Positions 8,614-17,790 of a stretch of DNA of 64,000 bases are shown here, piece by piece. Within the stretch, counting starts at the first letter, position 1. The number at the start of each line of letters is the position of its first letter. Origin of the DNA: Indolivaga alginatilytica (lineage in GTDB: Bacteria > Bacteroidota > Bacteroidia > Bacteroidales > Dysgonomonadaceae); NCBI RefSeq assembly GCF_003201355.1, contig NZ_QICL01000003.1:114574-178573 (forward strand), read 5' to 3'. The position numbers and the translations under genes were made by a program. Under the pieces are notes generated by a model. The model was not told where the DNA came from. It did no database searches and was given only the letters and a program-made list of their open reading frames with translations.

Positions 8614-10092
8614 TTGGCGACAGATAAGACAGATAATAAATCATATAAGCAAATTCTGAAATCGACAAGTGTTTTTGGCGGTTCACAGATTATAACTATT
8701 CTTATCGGTATAATCCGGAATAAGATTTTGGCTATTCTGTTAGGTGCTGCCGGTGTGGGATTGATTAGCATATACCAATCTACATTGGACATGATTAAAT
8801 CTATGTCGAGTTTAGGTATCGAAACTACAGGTGTACGAGAAATTGCTGCTATCCATGAAGATGACAAGAGCCGGCTCTACCATATCATATCAATAATAGA
8901 CCGTTGGGCATTAATCTTTGCCACATTGGGAGCAGGCATTTGTTTAGTTCTTTGCTACCCTATTAGTTTGTGGGTGTTTGGAGACTCTTCTCATTCTTTT
9001 GAATTCGCATTGCTTTCCATTTCTATGTTTTTTACTATTCTGGCTGCCGGACAAGCGGTTGTTCTGCAAGGGCTTAGAAGGATATCATATATGGTAAAAT
9101 CTGCCATTCTTTGGAATACTCTTGGCTTGCTTATTTCAGTGCCTCTGTATTATTTTTACCGTTTAGATGGAATTGTCCCTGTGTTTATTATTGTAAGTAT
9201 TGCCATGTTTTTAAGTGCATACTTCTACAGGAGAAAGATCGATCTGGAATCCGTACCTGTATCTTTTGACCAGCTAAAAAAGAAAGGTGCTTCTGTGTTG
9301 CGGGTAGGTATATTTATTGTTTTGGCTTCCATTCTGACCTCCTTTAGCTTTTTCCTTGTCAGAGCTTTTCTTTCCAAGAATGCCGGACTGGAATCGATAG
9401 GGTTATTTCAGGCGGCATGGACTATAACCAATGTTTATTTGATGCTGATACTGAAGTCAATGGGTTCCGATTTTTATCCCCGTTTATGTGCTATTATCGC
9501 AGATAATACAAAAACCAAACTTTTGATAAATGAACAGACTTATATAGTTCTCATAGTGGCTGTTCCTATGATAGTTTTATTGTTATTATCTTCTAAGGTC
9601 GTTTTATCTTTATTATACTCTTTTGATTTTGAGAATGCAGCCGCCATTCTCAACTGGCAGATTTTAGGAACTTTCTTTAAGGTCTTGTCATGGCCTTTGG
9701 GTTTTATTCTCCTGGCTAAAGGAAAAGGACTTATCTATTTCTTTTCGGAGACTTTATTTCTTCTGATATATATAGGAAGTATGTATTGTTTATTTCCATT
9801 CTATAATTTCGATTCGGTTGGTATGGCGTATCTTATCGCTTACTCCCTATATTTACCTTTGGTATTTGTGTTAGGACGAAAGTTAAGCCGTTTTGAATGG
9901 ACTAATGAAAATCTTACAATAGGTTTTATTAGTTTTATTCTAGTTTTATTAGCTTTTTGTATTGTTAAATATGCACCAAATTATATTATCATTGCAGGAA
10001 TACCTCTTTGGGTGTTGTCACTTCTGTTTTCGTTGTATAAATTGAATAAGGTTTTTCGTTTGAAATCTTTATCAGGTTTGTTCAGTAAGTAG
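8614..10092 (+). CDS. Wzx-like polysaccharide flippase (MATE/MOP superfamily)
   Basis: Membrane protein of 492 residues with 12-14 predicted helices. The N-terminal pattern KSTSVFGGSQIITILIG followed by RNKILAILLGAAGVGLISIYQS is typical of O-antigen/lipid-linked oligosaccharide translocases, which flip undecaprenyl-linked sugars to the outer face. The only canonical in-frame start before conserved sequence is TTG at 8614; the first ATG would remove about 58 residues including helix 1. A stop lies 39 bases upstream in frame. The gene follows the glycosyltransferase block, which fits an envelope-glycan role. Confidence 0.85.
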   Translation: MATDKTDNKSYKQILKSTSVFGGSQIITILIGIIRNKILAILLGAAGVGLISIYQSTLDMIKSMSSLGIETTGVREIAAIHEDDKSRLYHIISIIDRWALIFATLGAGICLVLCYPISLWVFGDSSHSFEFALLSISMFFTILAAGQAVVLQGLRRISYMVKSAILWNTLGLLISVPLYYFYRLDGIVPVFIIVSIAMFLSAYFYRRKIDLESVPVSFDQLKKKGASVLRVGIFIVLASILTSFSFFLVRAFLSKNAGLESIGLFQAAWTITNVYLMLILKSMGSDFYPRLCAIIADNTKTKLLINEQTYIVLIVAVPMIVLLLLSSKVVLSLLYSFDFENAAAILNWQILGTFFKVLSWPLGFILLAKGKGLIYFFSETLFLLIYIGSMYCLFPFYNFDSVGMAYLIAYSLYLPLVFVLGRKLSRFEWTNENLTIGFISFILVLLAFCIVKYAPNYIIIAGIPLWVLSLLFSLYKLNKVFRLKSLSGLFSK

Positions 10093-10145
10093 TGTGGTGA
10101 TAAATATTTTACAGCAGTTCTAATTAGTCATAACTCAAAACATCG

Positions 10146-10153
10146 TACTTTTG
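10146..10153 (+). promoter_or_regulatory. Candidate -7 box before the Ig-like lipoprotein gene
   Basis: TACTTTTG matches TAnnTTTG and ends 21 bases before the ATG at 10175. It overlaps the TTG at 10151, which argues that translation starts at the ATG and not at that TTG. No clear -33 TTG was seen. Confidence 0.45.
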
Positions 10154-10174
10154 TCTAAAATAGATAAACTCCAT

Positions 10175-12166
10175 ATGCTTAAATATTCAATCACGAGTGT
10201 GAGAAAAGACGTGATCCGTAATTTAATATTAGTCGTGTCCGGTATAATTGTTATATCGTGTGCGAGTATCGGGTCACCTTCGGGGGGCGATTATGATTTT
10301 GATCCGCCTAAGGTTCTATCGTCAACGCCTCAGCCTAATCAGACATTCGTGAAAAGTGGCAAAATCCAAATTGTGTTCGATGAGCTTGTGCAAATCGAAA
10401 AACCGATGGAGAAGGTGATCGTAACACCTCCTCAAAAGAATTTCCCTATAATTCGTGCTCAAAATAACAGGGTAATAGTCGAATTAAAAGACACGTTAAT
10501 TGCTAATACCACTTATACCGTTGATTTTACGGATGCTATTGTCGATAATAATGAAAAGAATGCATTGGAGAACTTTGCTTTGTCTTTTTCTACAGGAGAG
10601 ATTGTAGATACTCTCTCTATCTCGGGTAAAGTGCTCTCCGCATATAATCTGGAGCCTGTATCGGGAATGTATGTGGGTATACATTCCGATTTGTCGGATA
10701 CGGCATTCACTAAATTGCCATTTAAGAGAATTTCGAGAACTAATGAGTTAGGTCGATTTACCATAAAAGGTATAGCTCCCGGAGAATACAAACTATACGC
10801 CCTGGATGATGTAAACAGAGATTATAAATATGATAATCCGGCTGAGGCCATTGCCTTTTTAGAGACCATTATTGTACCAACGGTTCAAGGGGCTGTTCGC
10901 GAGGATACTATTTTCAATAAAGATTTGACAGTTGATACTATACGTACCGTAAACTATACGAAGTTTTTACCGGATAATGTTGTATTACGGTCTTTTACGT
11001 CGGATTTCAAACGACAATATTTGCAAAAACATGAACGATTAACAGACGATATAATTTCTATTTATTTTGGATCAGCTACAGAAATGCCGAAAATTGAACC
11101 TTTGGATGTTCCATATGGAATATCGGAATGGACGGTACTCGAACGGACAGCCGGTAATGATACTTTGAAATTCTGGATAACAGAAAAGGCTATCGCTGAT
11201 ATGGATACTATAAATTTGAAAGTGTCTTATAATAAGACCGATTCTTTGAATTTATTACAATCCGTAACTGATACGTTGAAATTTATAAACAGGACTAAGA
11301 AAAAGACACCTCCTAAAGACGAGAAAAAGAAAGGTAAAGAGCCGGAAATAACATTCTTAGCTCTTACTACTAATATTGCTCAGACTTTTGATGTATACAG
11401 AAATATTGATATTGAATTTGATTTTCCGGTAAAGGATTTCGATAAGAGTAAAATCCGTTTAGGCCTCAAAGCTGATTCCACATATTCGGATGTAAATTAT
11501 ATCCTGAAACAGGATACTTTAAACCCTCGTAAATATCAGCTGCAACATAAATGGAGATTCGGAGAAGAATACCGGTTTGCAGTAGATTCGGGAGCAATAC
11601 ATAGTTATTCCGGATTATGGAATGATAGATTGGAGGCTCTTTTTAAAATAAAAAAACTGGATGAATACGGATCATTTATATTCTCCATGTCGAATTTGCC
11701 GGATAGTGTACCTGCTTTCGTCGAATTATTAGATAAATCGGATAAAGCAATGTATCAGGCGCCGGTCAAGGATGGTGCTGCATCTTTCGAGTTTATTAAT
11801 CCCGGGATATATTATGCGCGGGCCATAGTGGATAATAATGGAAACGGAAAATGGGATACCGGAGAATATTCGGAAATGAGGCAACCCGAGATGGTGTATT
11901 ATTATTCTAAGGCTCTTGATCTTAAACCATTCTGGGAGATAAAGGAGTATTGGGATGTTCTTTGGGCACCATTGGATAAGCAAAAACCGTTGGATATCAC
12001 CAAGAATAAACCGAAGGATGACGAGAAACGCAAGAAAGCGATGGAGCGTAGAGATGCCCAGAACGAAAAAAGAGAATCTCAACAAAAATCGAATAGGAAT
12101 AATGCAAATGGGATGAATCAAAACCAGAATCAGAATACTGGTGCTAATTATAATCAATCGTATTGA
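10175..12166 (+). CDS. Lipoprotein with N-terminal bacterial Ig-like (Big_5) domain
   Basis: Exported protein of 663 residues from the ATG at 10175. An N-terminal hydrophobic segment ends in a lipobox (VISC, Cys29). The glycine-rich stretch after the Cys (GSPSGGDYD) resembles export signals of Bacteroidota surface lipoproteins. Residues about 40-140 form an SbsA-type Ig-like domain (PPKVLSSTPQPNQT ... FSTG). A carboxypeptidase-regulatory-like segment follows (SGKVLSAYNLEPVSGMYVGI ... GRFTIKGIAPGEYKLYAL). The last 50 residues are Lys/Arg- then Asn/Gln-rich and probably disordered. Function unknown, presumably outer-membrane or surface. The DUF3108 gene starts 28 bases downstream. Confidence 0.85.
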   Translation: MLKYSITSVRKDVIRNLILVVSGIIVISCASIGSPSGGDYDFDPPKVLSSTPQPNQTFVKSGKIQIVFDELVQIEKPMEKVIVTPPQKNFPIIRAQNNRVIVELKDTLIANTTYTVDFTDAIVDNNEKNALENFALSFSTGEIVDTLSISGKVLSAYNLEPVSGMYVGIHSDLSDTAFTKLPFKRISRTNELGRFTIKGIAPGEYKLYALDDVNRDYKYDNPAEAIAFLETIIVPTVQGAVREDTIFNKDLTVDTIRTVNYTKFLPDNVVLRSFTSDFKRQYLQKHERLTDDIISIYFGSATEMPKIEPLDVPYGISEWTVLERTAGNDTLKFWITEKAIADMDTINLKVSYNKTDSLNLLQSVTDTLKFINRTKKKTPPKDEKKKGKEPEITFLALTTNIAQTFDVYRNIDIEFDFPVKDFDKSKIRLGLKADSTYSDVNYILKQDTLNPRKYQLQHKWRFGEEYRFAVDSGAIHSYSGLWNDRLEALFKIKKLDEYGSFIFSMSNLPDSVPAFVELLDKSDKAMYQAPVKDGAASFEFINPGIYYARAIVDNNGNGKWDTGEYSEMRQPEMVYYYSKALDLKPFWEIKEYWDVLWAPLDKQKPLDITKNKPKDDEKRKKAMERRDAQNEKRESQQKSNRNNANGMNQNQNQNTGANYNQSY

Positions 12167-12194
12167 AAATAGAAACAGAAATTTACAACAGACA

Positions 12195-13013
12195 ATGAAG
12201 CTATTAAATAAACTGACAATTTTATTGGCAATGTCGTTATTGACGATAACCAATGCGTCGTCGCAGTGTAGTGTTGATAATAAATACTTTGATGCAGGCG
12301 AACAATTAAGCTATGACCTTTATATAAAATTTGCGGCTACTATTAAAGGTGGATATGCAACACTGTCTACTCAAAATATAAAATATGCGGGTAATGATGC
12401 ATATAAAATGACTCTGATCTCGGAATCACAAGGATTTGCCCGAAAAGTATTTGAATTAAGCGATACTCTGGCTTGTTATACAACAAAAGGGATATTGCCA
12501 TTGGCATACTTCAAGGATGCACATGAAGGAGGCGACTATACTAAAGAACGATTAACGTACTCATACCCGGGTGGTAATGATGTGAAGATTCGTGCCATAC
12601 GACATAAAAACGGAGATTTCAAATTTGATGAGACTCTTAGCTTTTCGGGTTGTACCTATGATTTGATGAGTGTCCTTTTCTATGCTCGTACTCTGAACTA
12701 TCCGCAGATGAAAATTGGAACGGAGACAAAAGTCAATTTTGTAACAGGGAAGTCAAAAGTGAGTATGCGAATTGTATACAATGGAAAAGAGGCTGTAAAG
12801 GCTAATGATGATAAGAAATATAATTGCCTGAAATTGACACTATACATTCAAGATGATGCTTTTGATGGAGGTAAAGAGGCTATGAAAGTATATATTACCG
12901 ACGATAACAATCGTATGCCTGTTAAATTAGAAACAAAACTAAAGGTCGGCTCTACCCGTGCAGTCTTGAAAAGTTATAAAGGGGTTAAGCATCCTGTAAA
13001 TATTGTAAAATAA
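12195..13013 (+). CDS. DUF3108 secreted protein
   Basis: Protein of 272 residues from the ATG at 12195, which begins a clean signal peptide (KLLNKLTILLAMSLLTITNASSQ). An upstream in-frame start would put charged, non-signal sequence in front and overlap the previous gene. The mature part matches the DUF3108 pattern: FDAGEQLSYDLYIKF near the start, GYATLST, and a beta-rich body ending in a Lys-rich region. It probably binds or sits in the periplasm or outer membrane; no biochemical role is established. It forms a pair with the upstream Ig-like lipoprotein. Confidence 0.85.
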   Translation: MKLLNKLTILLAMSLLTITNASSQCSVDNKYFDAGEQLSYDLYIKFAATIKGGYATLSTQNIKYAGNDAYKMTLISESQGFARKVFELSDTLACYTTKGILPLAYFKDAHEGGDYTKERLTYSYPGGNDVKIRAIRHKNGDFKFDETLSFSGCTYDLMSVLFYARTLNYPQMKIGTETKVNFVTGKSKVSMRIVYNGKEAVKANDDKKYNCLKLTLYIQDDAFDGGKEAMKVYITDDNNRMPVKLETKLKVGSTRAVLKSYKGVKHPVNIVK

Positions 13014-13077
13014 GATAATACAGATTTTTAGAGCTTTATCCATTTTCTATTTATAGAAAAAAGTTGTAAAAAAATTC

Positions 13078-13085
13078 TATCTTTG
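13078..13085 (+). promoter_or_regulatory. -7 box of the ahcY promoter
   Basis: TATCTTTG fits TAnnTTTG exactly. Transcription would begin near 13092, giving a leader of about 120 nt that contains a full copy of the dispersed repeat (13103-13192). Confidence 0.6.
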
Positions 13086-13102
13086 TAAAGAATACTTGGA
13101 TA

Positions 13103-13192
13103 ACTAATAATAAGTATTTTTGTAACATTTCAAGAAATAACTATCAGTTGCAATTATACTTACCCAATTAACAAATAGGTCTGAGACCTTAA
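13103..13192 (-). repeat. Dispersed palindromic repeat, copy in the ahcY leader
   Basis: Reverse-orientation copy. The palindrome AGGTCTGAGACCT (13177-13189) is preceded by ACTTACCCAATTAACAAAT and by tail sequence (TAATAAGTATTTTTGTAAC). It sits between the -7 box and the ahcY ATG, so it is transcribed as part of the leader. Confidence 0.7.
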
Positions 13193-13210
13193 TAAGAACA
13201 ATAACAATTT

Positions 13211-14629
13211 ATGTCAAAAGAATTATTGCCCAATTTACCATACTTGGTTGCAGACATTAGTCTGGCTGACTTCGGTAGAAAAGAAATAGAGATAGGTGAG
13301 CATGAGATGCCGGGTTTAATGGCTCTTCGTGAAAAATACGGAGATTCTAAACCTTTGAAAGGTGCTCGCATTATGGGATCGCTTCACATGACTATCCAAA
13401 CGGCGGTTTTGATAGAAACATTGACAACGCTGGGGGCAGATGTTCGCTGGTGTAGTTGTAATATATTTTCTACGCAAGATCATGCTGCTGCTGCAATAGC
13501 TGCGTCTGGTGTTCCTGTATTTGCTTGGAAAGGCGAAACATTAGAAGAATATTGGTGGTGTACCGAGCAGGCTCTTAATTTCCCCGGAGGTAAAGGTCCT
13601 AATTTGATTGTTGACGATGGAGGTGATGCTACATTGTTGATTCATTGGGGATTCAAAGCCGAAGATGATGCTAAAACAATAGATCGTAAAGGAGGTAATC
13701 ACGAAGAACAAGTTATTCTTGATACTCTAAACAAAATCTTAAAAGAAGATAGCCAGAGATGGCATCGTACAGTAGCCGATTGGAAAGGAGTTTCGGAAGA
13801 AACAACTACAGGTGTACACCGTCTTTATCAGATGATGGAGCGTGGCGAATTATTGATTCCTGCTATCAATGTAAATGACTCGGTTACTAAATCGAAATTC
13901 GATAATCTGTACGGATGTCGTGAATCATTGGCTGATGGTATCAAACGTGCTACGGATGTAATGATTGCCGGAAAAGTTGCCGTTGTTGCCGGTTATGGTG
14001 ATGTCGGTAAAGGTTGTGCGCATTCATTACGCTCATACGGAGCTCGTGTGATTGTTACTGAGATCGATCCTATTTGTGCGCTACAAGCTGCTATGGAAGG
14101 TTTTGAAGTGACAACTATGGAAGAGGCTGTAAAAGAAGGTAATATTTATGTAACTACAACTGGTAACAAAGATATTATTACAATAGACCACATGAAAGCC
14201 ATGAAAGATCAGGCTATCGTTTGTAATATCGGTCACTTCGACAACGAAATACAAGTAGATAAGCTGGTTACTTTTGCAGGTGTTAAGCATACAAATATTA
14301 AACCTCAGGTAGATAAATATACTTTCCCAACAGGTAATTCGATATTCTTATTGGCAGAAGGTCGTTTGGTTAATTTAGGTTGTGCAACAGGTCACCCCTC
14401 ATTTGTGATGAGTAACTCATTTACAAACCAAACATTGGCTCAAATAGAATTATGGCAAAAAGATTATGCAGTAGGTGTATATCGTTTGCCTAAGCATTTG
14501 GATGAAGAAGTTGCACGTTTACACTTAGCTCAAATCGGTGTTAAGCTGACTAAACTTACCCCGGAGCAAGCTGCTTATCTGGATGTGCCGGTAGATGGTC
14601 CATTCAAGGCAGACCACTATAGATATTAA
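13211..14629 (+). CDS. ahcY: Adenosylhomocysteinase
   Basis: S-adenosyl-L-homocysteine hydrolase, 472 residues. It splits SAH to adenosine and homocysteine in the cytoplasm and so removes the product inhibitor of methyltransferases. Visible landmarks: [15 protein letters not shown], the substrate segment [14 protein letters not shown], the NAD-binding Rossmann motif [25 protein letters not shown] and the C-terminal KADHYRY that closes the NAD site of the neighbouring subunit. Length and motifs are complete. A strong terminator follows directly. Confidence 0.98.
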   Translation: MSKELLPNLPYLVADISLADFGRKEIEIGEHEMPGLMALREKYGDSKPLKGARIMGSLHMTIQTAVLIETLTTLGADVRWCSCNIFSTQDHAAAAIAASGVPVFAWKGETLEEYWWCTEQALNFPGGKGPNLIVDDGGDATLLIHWGFKAEDDAKTIDRKGGNHEEQVILDTLNKILKEDSQRWHRTVADWKGVSEETTTGVHRLYQMMERGELLIPAINVNDSVTKSKFDNLYGCRESLADGIKRATDVMIAGKVAVVAGYGDVGKGCAHSLRSYGARVIVTEIDPICALQAAMEGFEVTTMEEAVKEGNIYVTTTGNKDIITIDHMKAMKDQAIVCNIGHFDNEIQVDKLVTFAGVKHTNIKPQVDKYTFPTGNSIFLLAEGRLVNLGCATGHPSFVMSNSFTNQTLAQIELWQKDYAVGVYRLPKHLDEEVARLHLAQIGVKLTKLTPEQAAYLDVPVDGPFKADHYRY

Positions 14630-14647
14630 TTCTGTTTTATAATATAG

Positions 14648-14686
14648 AAAGCCGCCGGATCATATTTGATCCGGCGGCTTTTGTTT
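14648..14686 (+). terminator. Rho-independent terminator of ahcY
   Basis: A 12-bp perfect stem (14651-14662 with 14667-14678), loop TATT, followed by TTTTGTTTT. Confidence 0.9.
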
Positions 14687-14696
14687 TGTAAATTGT

Positions 14697-14704
14697 TATA
14701 TTTG
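14697..14704 (+). promoter_or_regulatory. -7 box for the DUF488 gene
   Basis: TATATTTG, just after the ahcY terminator and 42 bases before the ATG at 14747. Confidence 0.55.
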
Positions 14705-14746
14705 TTTCCAGCTAATCTATGTATAACGATACAATTTACTTTAAAT

Positions 14747-15115
14747 ATGACATCAATTAACATTAAGCGTGTTTATGAAGACTTCGACGAAAGTGATGGT
14801 TTCAGAATTTTAGTTGACCGTTTGTGGCCAAGAGGTGTAAAGAAAGAAAACCTGCATTATGATCTTTGGGCTAAAGATATAACACCTTCTTCTTCACTTC
14901 GTAAGTGGTATCACCAGAGCATTGATAGAAATTGGGAGGCATTTGTTATTGCTTATCAGAAAGAGTTGGCTAATGCGCCTGACATGCGTACCTATATTGA
15001 TGAAATAGAACTTCACCCTATTGTAACGTTATTATATGCGGCTAAAGATCCTGTGCATAATCATGCAATAATTCTCAAAAAATATTTGGAGACTCTGTTG
15101 CAAAGTAAAAGCTGA
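14747..15115 (+). CDS. DUF488 family protein (YeaO-like)
   Basis: Small cytoplasmic protein of 122 residues. The family signature is plain: VYEDFDESDGFRILVDRLWPRG, then LWAKDITPSSSLRKWYHQ and, near the end, LLYAAKDPVHNHAIIL. Members resemble E. coli YeaO and have no proven function. The ATG at 14747 is chosen because an upstream alternative begins inside the ahcY terminator. It has its own -7 box and appears monocistronic. Confidence 0.88.
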   Translation: MTSINIKRVYEDFDESDGFRILVDRLWPRGVKKENLHYDLWAKDITPSSSLRKWYHQSIDRNWEAFVIAYQKELANAPDMRTYIDEIELHPIVTLLYAAKDPVHNHAIILKKYLETLLQSKS

Positions 15116-15280
15116 TATAATTGGTGAATAAGTAGTCTGTATTTAAAGGAGGTTTTTCTAGATCTCTTTTTTTGTGTTCTAAAATGTTCGAATATTCAAT
15201 TTTTCTTATTGTTTGCTTTAACATAATTAAACAAAATTGCATATCACTATTTTATCCCTTTATTTGCAGGACATCTTACT

Positions 15281-15298
15281 GTATATAGTACAATATAC
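15281..15298. promoter_or_regulatory. Candidate operator 1 for the xylose Nudix-type regulator
   Basis: GTATATAGTACAATATAC is an 18-bp palindrome with two mismatches and GTAC at its centre. The second site 32 bp downstream differs at only two positions. The 32-bp spacing is three helical turns, so both face the same side of the DNA. Binding by the adjacent regulator is inferred. Confidence 0.6.
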
Positions 15299-15312
15299 TC
15301 GCTATTCTTATT

Positions 15313-15330
15313 GTTTATCGTACAATATAC
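15313..15330. promoter_or_regulatory. Candidate operator 2 for the xylose Nudix-type regulator
   Basis: GTTTATCGTACAATATAC, the partner of the site at 15281 with the same GTAC centre. It lies about 50 bases upstream of the regulator promoter, which fits autoregulation or looping. Confidence 0.6.
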
Positions 15331-15378
15331 AATAAATTGTGTTTCAAATATTTAACTAGATATTATATTCGTATATGT

Positions 15379-15407
15379 TTTGTGGTTGAAGTTATTTTGT
15401 ATATTTG
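15379..15407 (+). promoter_or_regulatory. Promoter of the Nudix-type regulator
   Basis: TTTG at 15379-15382 and TATATTTG at 15400-15407 with a 17-base spacer. The start of transcription would be near 15413, about 40 bases before the ATG at 15453. Confidence 0.55.
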
Positions 15408-15452
15408 TTCAAGCCTAATCATATAGATATAACTTTTAGTTTAAGATATACC

Positions 15453-16178
15453 ATGAAGACCAATTTTATACATACCTATGTCTCTGTTGATTGTGTTGTC
15501 TTTGGTTTTGACGATGAGCAATTGAATATACTTTTGGTTCAGCGTAACAACATAGATGAGAACGATCCTAAAAGATTAAAACTTCCCGGTAGTCTTATTT
15601 TTGATAATGAAGATGTTGATGATGCAGCTTCGCGTGTCTTGTACGAACTTACAGGCATAAGACGTATGACTTTGAAACAGTTCCGTTGTTTTGCTGCACC
15701 CGACAGGGCGAGTAACCCTCAAGATATAAAATGGCTGGATCAGGCATACAAGCCCGATATTGACAGACTGATAACTGTAGCTTACTTTTCGCTCTGTAAA
15801 ATTGGAAGAAAACTTAACGTAAGCAATATAACTAAATATAAAGCAGTAGAGTGGTGCCCGTTGAGCGAACTTCCCGATATGCCATTTGACCATAATAAAA
15901 TAGTTGAAGCCTCTTTAATTGATATACGCCGTTGGATTGAAACCGATCCGGTTATCGTATTCGATTTACTCCCTCAAAAATTTACGATTAGCCAATTGCA
16001 TCGCCTGTACGAGTCTATTTATAATAAGAAAATTGATATTCGTAATTTTCATAAAAAAGTGGCTACTATGACTTATGTTCTGCCTTTGGCTGAAAAACAA
16101 CTAGGAGTATCACATCGTGCAGCACGTTATTATAAGTTCGATAAAAAAGCATACAATAGATTGAAAACAAGCATCTAA
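15453..16178 (+). CDS. Nudix-type transcriptional regulator of xylose genes (NrtR/AraR-like)
   Basis: Protein of 241 residues from the ATG at 15453. The N-terminal half is a Nudix fold (DCVVFGFDDEQLNILLVQR ... LPGSLI) but the catalytic REUxEE box reads RVLYELTGI, so hydrolase activity is probably lost and the domain would act as an effector sensor. The C-terminal third, about 155-241, is a winged helix ending in KLGVSHRAARYYKFD-like sequence (LGVSHRAARYYKF). NrtR-family regulators of arabinose and xylose use are known in Bacteroides. Placed just upstream of xylB-xylA-xylE, it most likely controls them in response to a pentose or its phosphate. Confidence 0.85.
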   Translation: MKTNFIHTYVSVDCVVFGFDDEQLNILLVQRNNIDENDPKRLKLPGSLIFDNEDVDDAASRVLYELTGIRRMTLKQFRCFAAPDRASNPQDIKWLDQAYKPDIDRLITVAYFSLCKIGRKLNVSNITKYKAVEWCPLSELPDMPFDHNKIVEASLIDIRRWIETDPVIVFDLLPQKFTISQLHRLYESIYNKKIDIRNFHKKVATMTYVLPLAEKQLGVSHRAARYYKFDKKAYNRLKTSI

Positions 16179-16195
16179 ATATGCAAACCGATTTC

Positions 16196-16234
16196 CTTAC
16201 TTAATACTGATAAACAAACTGGTCTGTGACCTTA
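16196..16234 (-). repeat. Dispersed palindromic repeat, short copy before xylB
   Basis: Reverse-orientation copy reduced to the core: CTTACTTAATACTGATAAAC leading into the palindrome GGTCTGTGACC (16221-16231) and CTTA. It lies 24 bases upstream of the xylB ATG. Confidence 0.65.
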
Positions 16235-16257
16235 ATAACCATAAACACATAAAATAT

Positions 16258-17733
16258 ATGTATCTATTAGGATATGACATAGGTAGTTCTTCTGTGAAAG
16301 CCTGCTTGGTTGAAGCTGCTTCGGGCAAGATAATAGCTTCGGATTTTTATCCGAAAGAAGAAATGAAAATTACAGCGGTTAAACCGGGTTGGGCAGAGCA
16401 AGAGCCCGAAGAGTGGTGGGACAATCTGAAAAATGCCCATCAATCAATCATGTCAAAATCGGGCATCAAGGGTGAGGACATCAAAGCGATAGGTATCACA
16501 TGGCAGATGCATGGATTGGTACTTGTTGATAAAGATCAGAAAGTACTTCGCCCTTCTATTATCTGGTGCGATAGCCGTGCGGTTCCTTATGGGGAGAAAG
16601 CTTTCAATGCTATAGGACACGAAAAATGCCTTTCTCATCTACTTAACTCTCCCGGAAATTTCACTGCTTCTAAATTAGCTTGGGTGAAAGAACATGAGCC
16701 CGAGATATTCCAAAAGATAGATAAATTGATGCTTCCCGGTGATTATATCGCCATGAAACTATCGGGTGATGCCGTTATGACTATCGAAGGATTGTCGGAA
16801 GGTATGTTCTGGGATTTTAAGAATAAATGCCTGTCGGAGGATGTCTTGAATTATTACGGGATACCTAAAAGTTTTTTTCCCGAGATCAAACCTATATTCG
16901 GACTTCAAGGCGAAGTTTCAGCTACGGCAGCAAAAGAACTTGGCTTGAAACAAGGTACTCCAATTACATACCGTGCAGGCGATCAACCGAATAATGCACT
17001 GTCCTTAAATGTGTTCAACCCCGGTGAAATTGCATCTACTGCCGGAACTTCGGGGGTAGTTTACGGAGTATTGGATCAATTGGATTATGATAAAAAATCG
17101 CGTGTAAATACATTTGCACACGTCAATTATACCGAAGAGCAGACCCGTCTGGGTGTTCTCCTTTGTATCAATGGTACAGGTATTCTTAATTCATGGTTAA
17201 GACGAAATCTGGCATTGGACGGATTGTCTTATGGTGATATGAATAATCTGGCAGCACAATCGTCCATAGGGGCTAACGGTGTATCTATTATACCATTCGG
17301 TAATGGGGCAGAACGTGTTTTAGAAAACAAAGAAGTGAATTGCTCTATTCACGGAATCAACTTTAATGTTCATAATAAATCCGATTTATTACGTGCAGCT
17401 CAGGAAGGAATTGTCTTTTCATACGAATATGGTATGGAGATTATGAAAGAAATGGGTATGAACATCCATCTTATAAGAGCAGGTTATGCCAATATGTTTT
17501 TGAGTCCTCTTTTTGCACAGACTTTGGCTAGTGTAAGTGGTGCAACTATCGAACTGTTTAATACAGATGGGGCTGCGGGTGCTGCTAAAGGTGCAGGTAT
17601 GGGAGTCGGAATTTATGCTTCTAACGATGAAGCTTTCGGTTCTCTTGAGAAACTATCAGTTGTGGAGCCTGAGTTAGATAAGACGAGTCAGTACAGAGAT
17701 GCTTATCAACGTTGGAAAGAATTAATCAAATAA
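16258..17733 (+). CDS. xylB: Xylulokinase
   Basis: FGGY-family sugar kinase of 491 residues; it phosphorylates D-xylulose to xylulose 5-phosphate. It starts with the ATPase motif GYDIGSSSVKACLV and carries TWQMHGLV (sugar-binding), LPGDYIAMKLSG, YRAGDQPNNAL with the catalytic Asp, and the C-terminal ATP-binding motif GAAGAAKGAGMG. Together with xylA 57 bases downstream it forms the D-xylose catabolic pair. Confidence 0.96.
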   Translation: MYLLGYDIGSSSVKACLVEAASGKIIASDFYPKEEMKITAVKPGWAEQEPEEWWDNLKNAHQSIMSKSGIKGEDIKAIGITWQMHGLVLVDKDQKVLRPSIIWCDSRAVPYGEKAFNAIGHEKCLSHLLNSPGNFTASKLAWVKEHEPEIFQKIDKLMLPGDYIAMKLSGDAVMTIEGLSEGMFWDFKNKCLSEDVLNYYGIPKSFFPEIKPIFGLQGEVSATAAKELGLKQGTPITYRAGDQPNNALSLNVFNPGEIASTAGTSGVVYGVLDQLDYDKKSRVNTFAHVNYTEEQTRLGVLLCINGTGILNSWLRRNLALDGLSYGDMNNLAAQSSIGANGVSIIPFGNGAERVLENKEVNCSIHGINFNVHNKSDLLRAAQEGIVFSYEYGMEIMKEMGMNIHLIRAGYANMFLSPLFAQTLASVSGATIELFNTDGAAGAAKGAGMGVGIYASNDEAFGSLEKLSVVEPELDKTSQYRDAYQRWKELIK

Positions 17734-17790
17734 GGCTTTAAACCTAATAGATAAGAAATTAATCATTTAAATATTACAAAAATCTAGATC

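Larger units (their letters stand above)
15116..15452 (+). other. Intergenic control region of the xylose locus
   Basis: The 337 bases hold no gene. They contain two near-palindromic candidate operators (15281-15298, 15313-15330) and the promoter of the Nudix-type regulator (15379-15407). The remainder is AT-rich. Confidence 0.6.

Noticed and set aside
10151-10174. TTG start for the Ig-like lipoprotein
   Set aside because: The TTG overlaps a TACTTTTG promoter box; the ATG at 10175 gives a better signal peptide.
14666-14746. Longer N-terminus for the DUF488 protein
   Set aside because: That start is inside the ahcY terminator and upstream of the gene's own -7 box.
17731-17760. Another repeat copy at the xylB stop (TAAGGCTTTAAACCTA)
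   Set aside because: Only the TAAGG...CCT outline agrees; the head is not cleanly palindromic and the middle and tail are missing.
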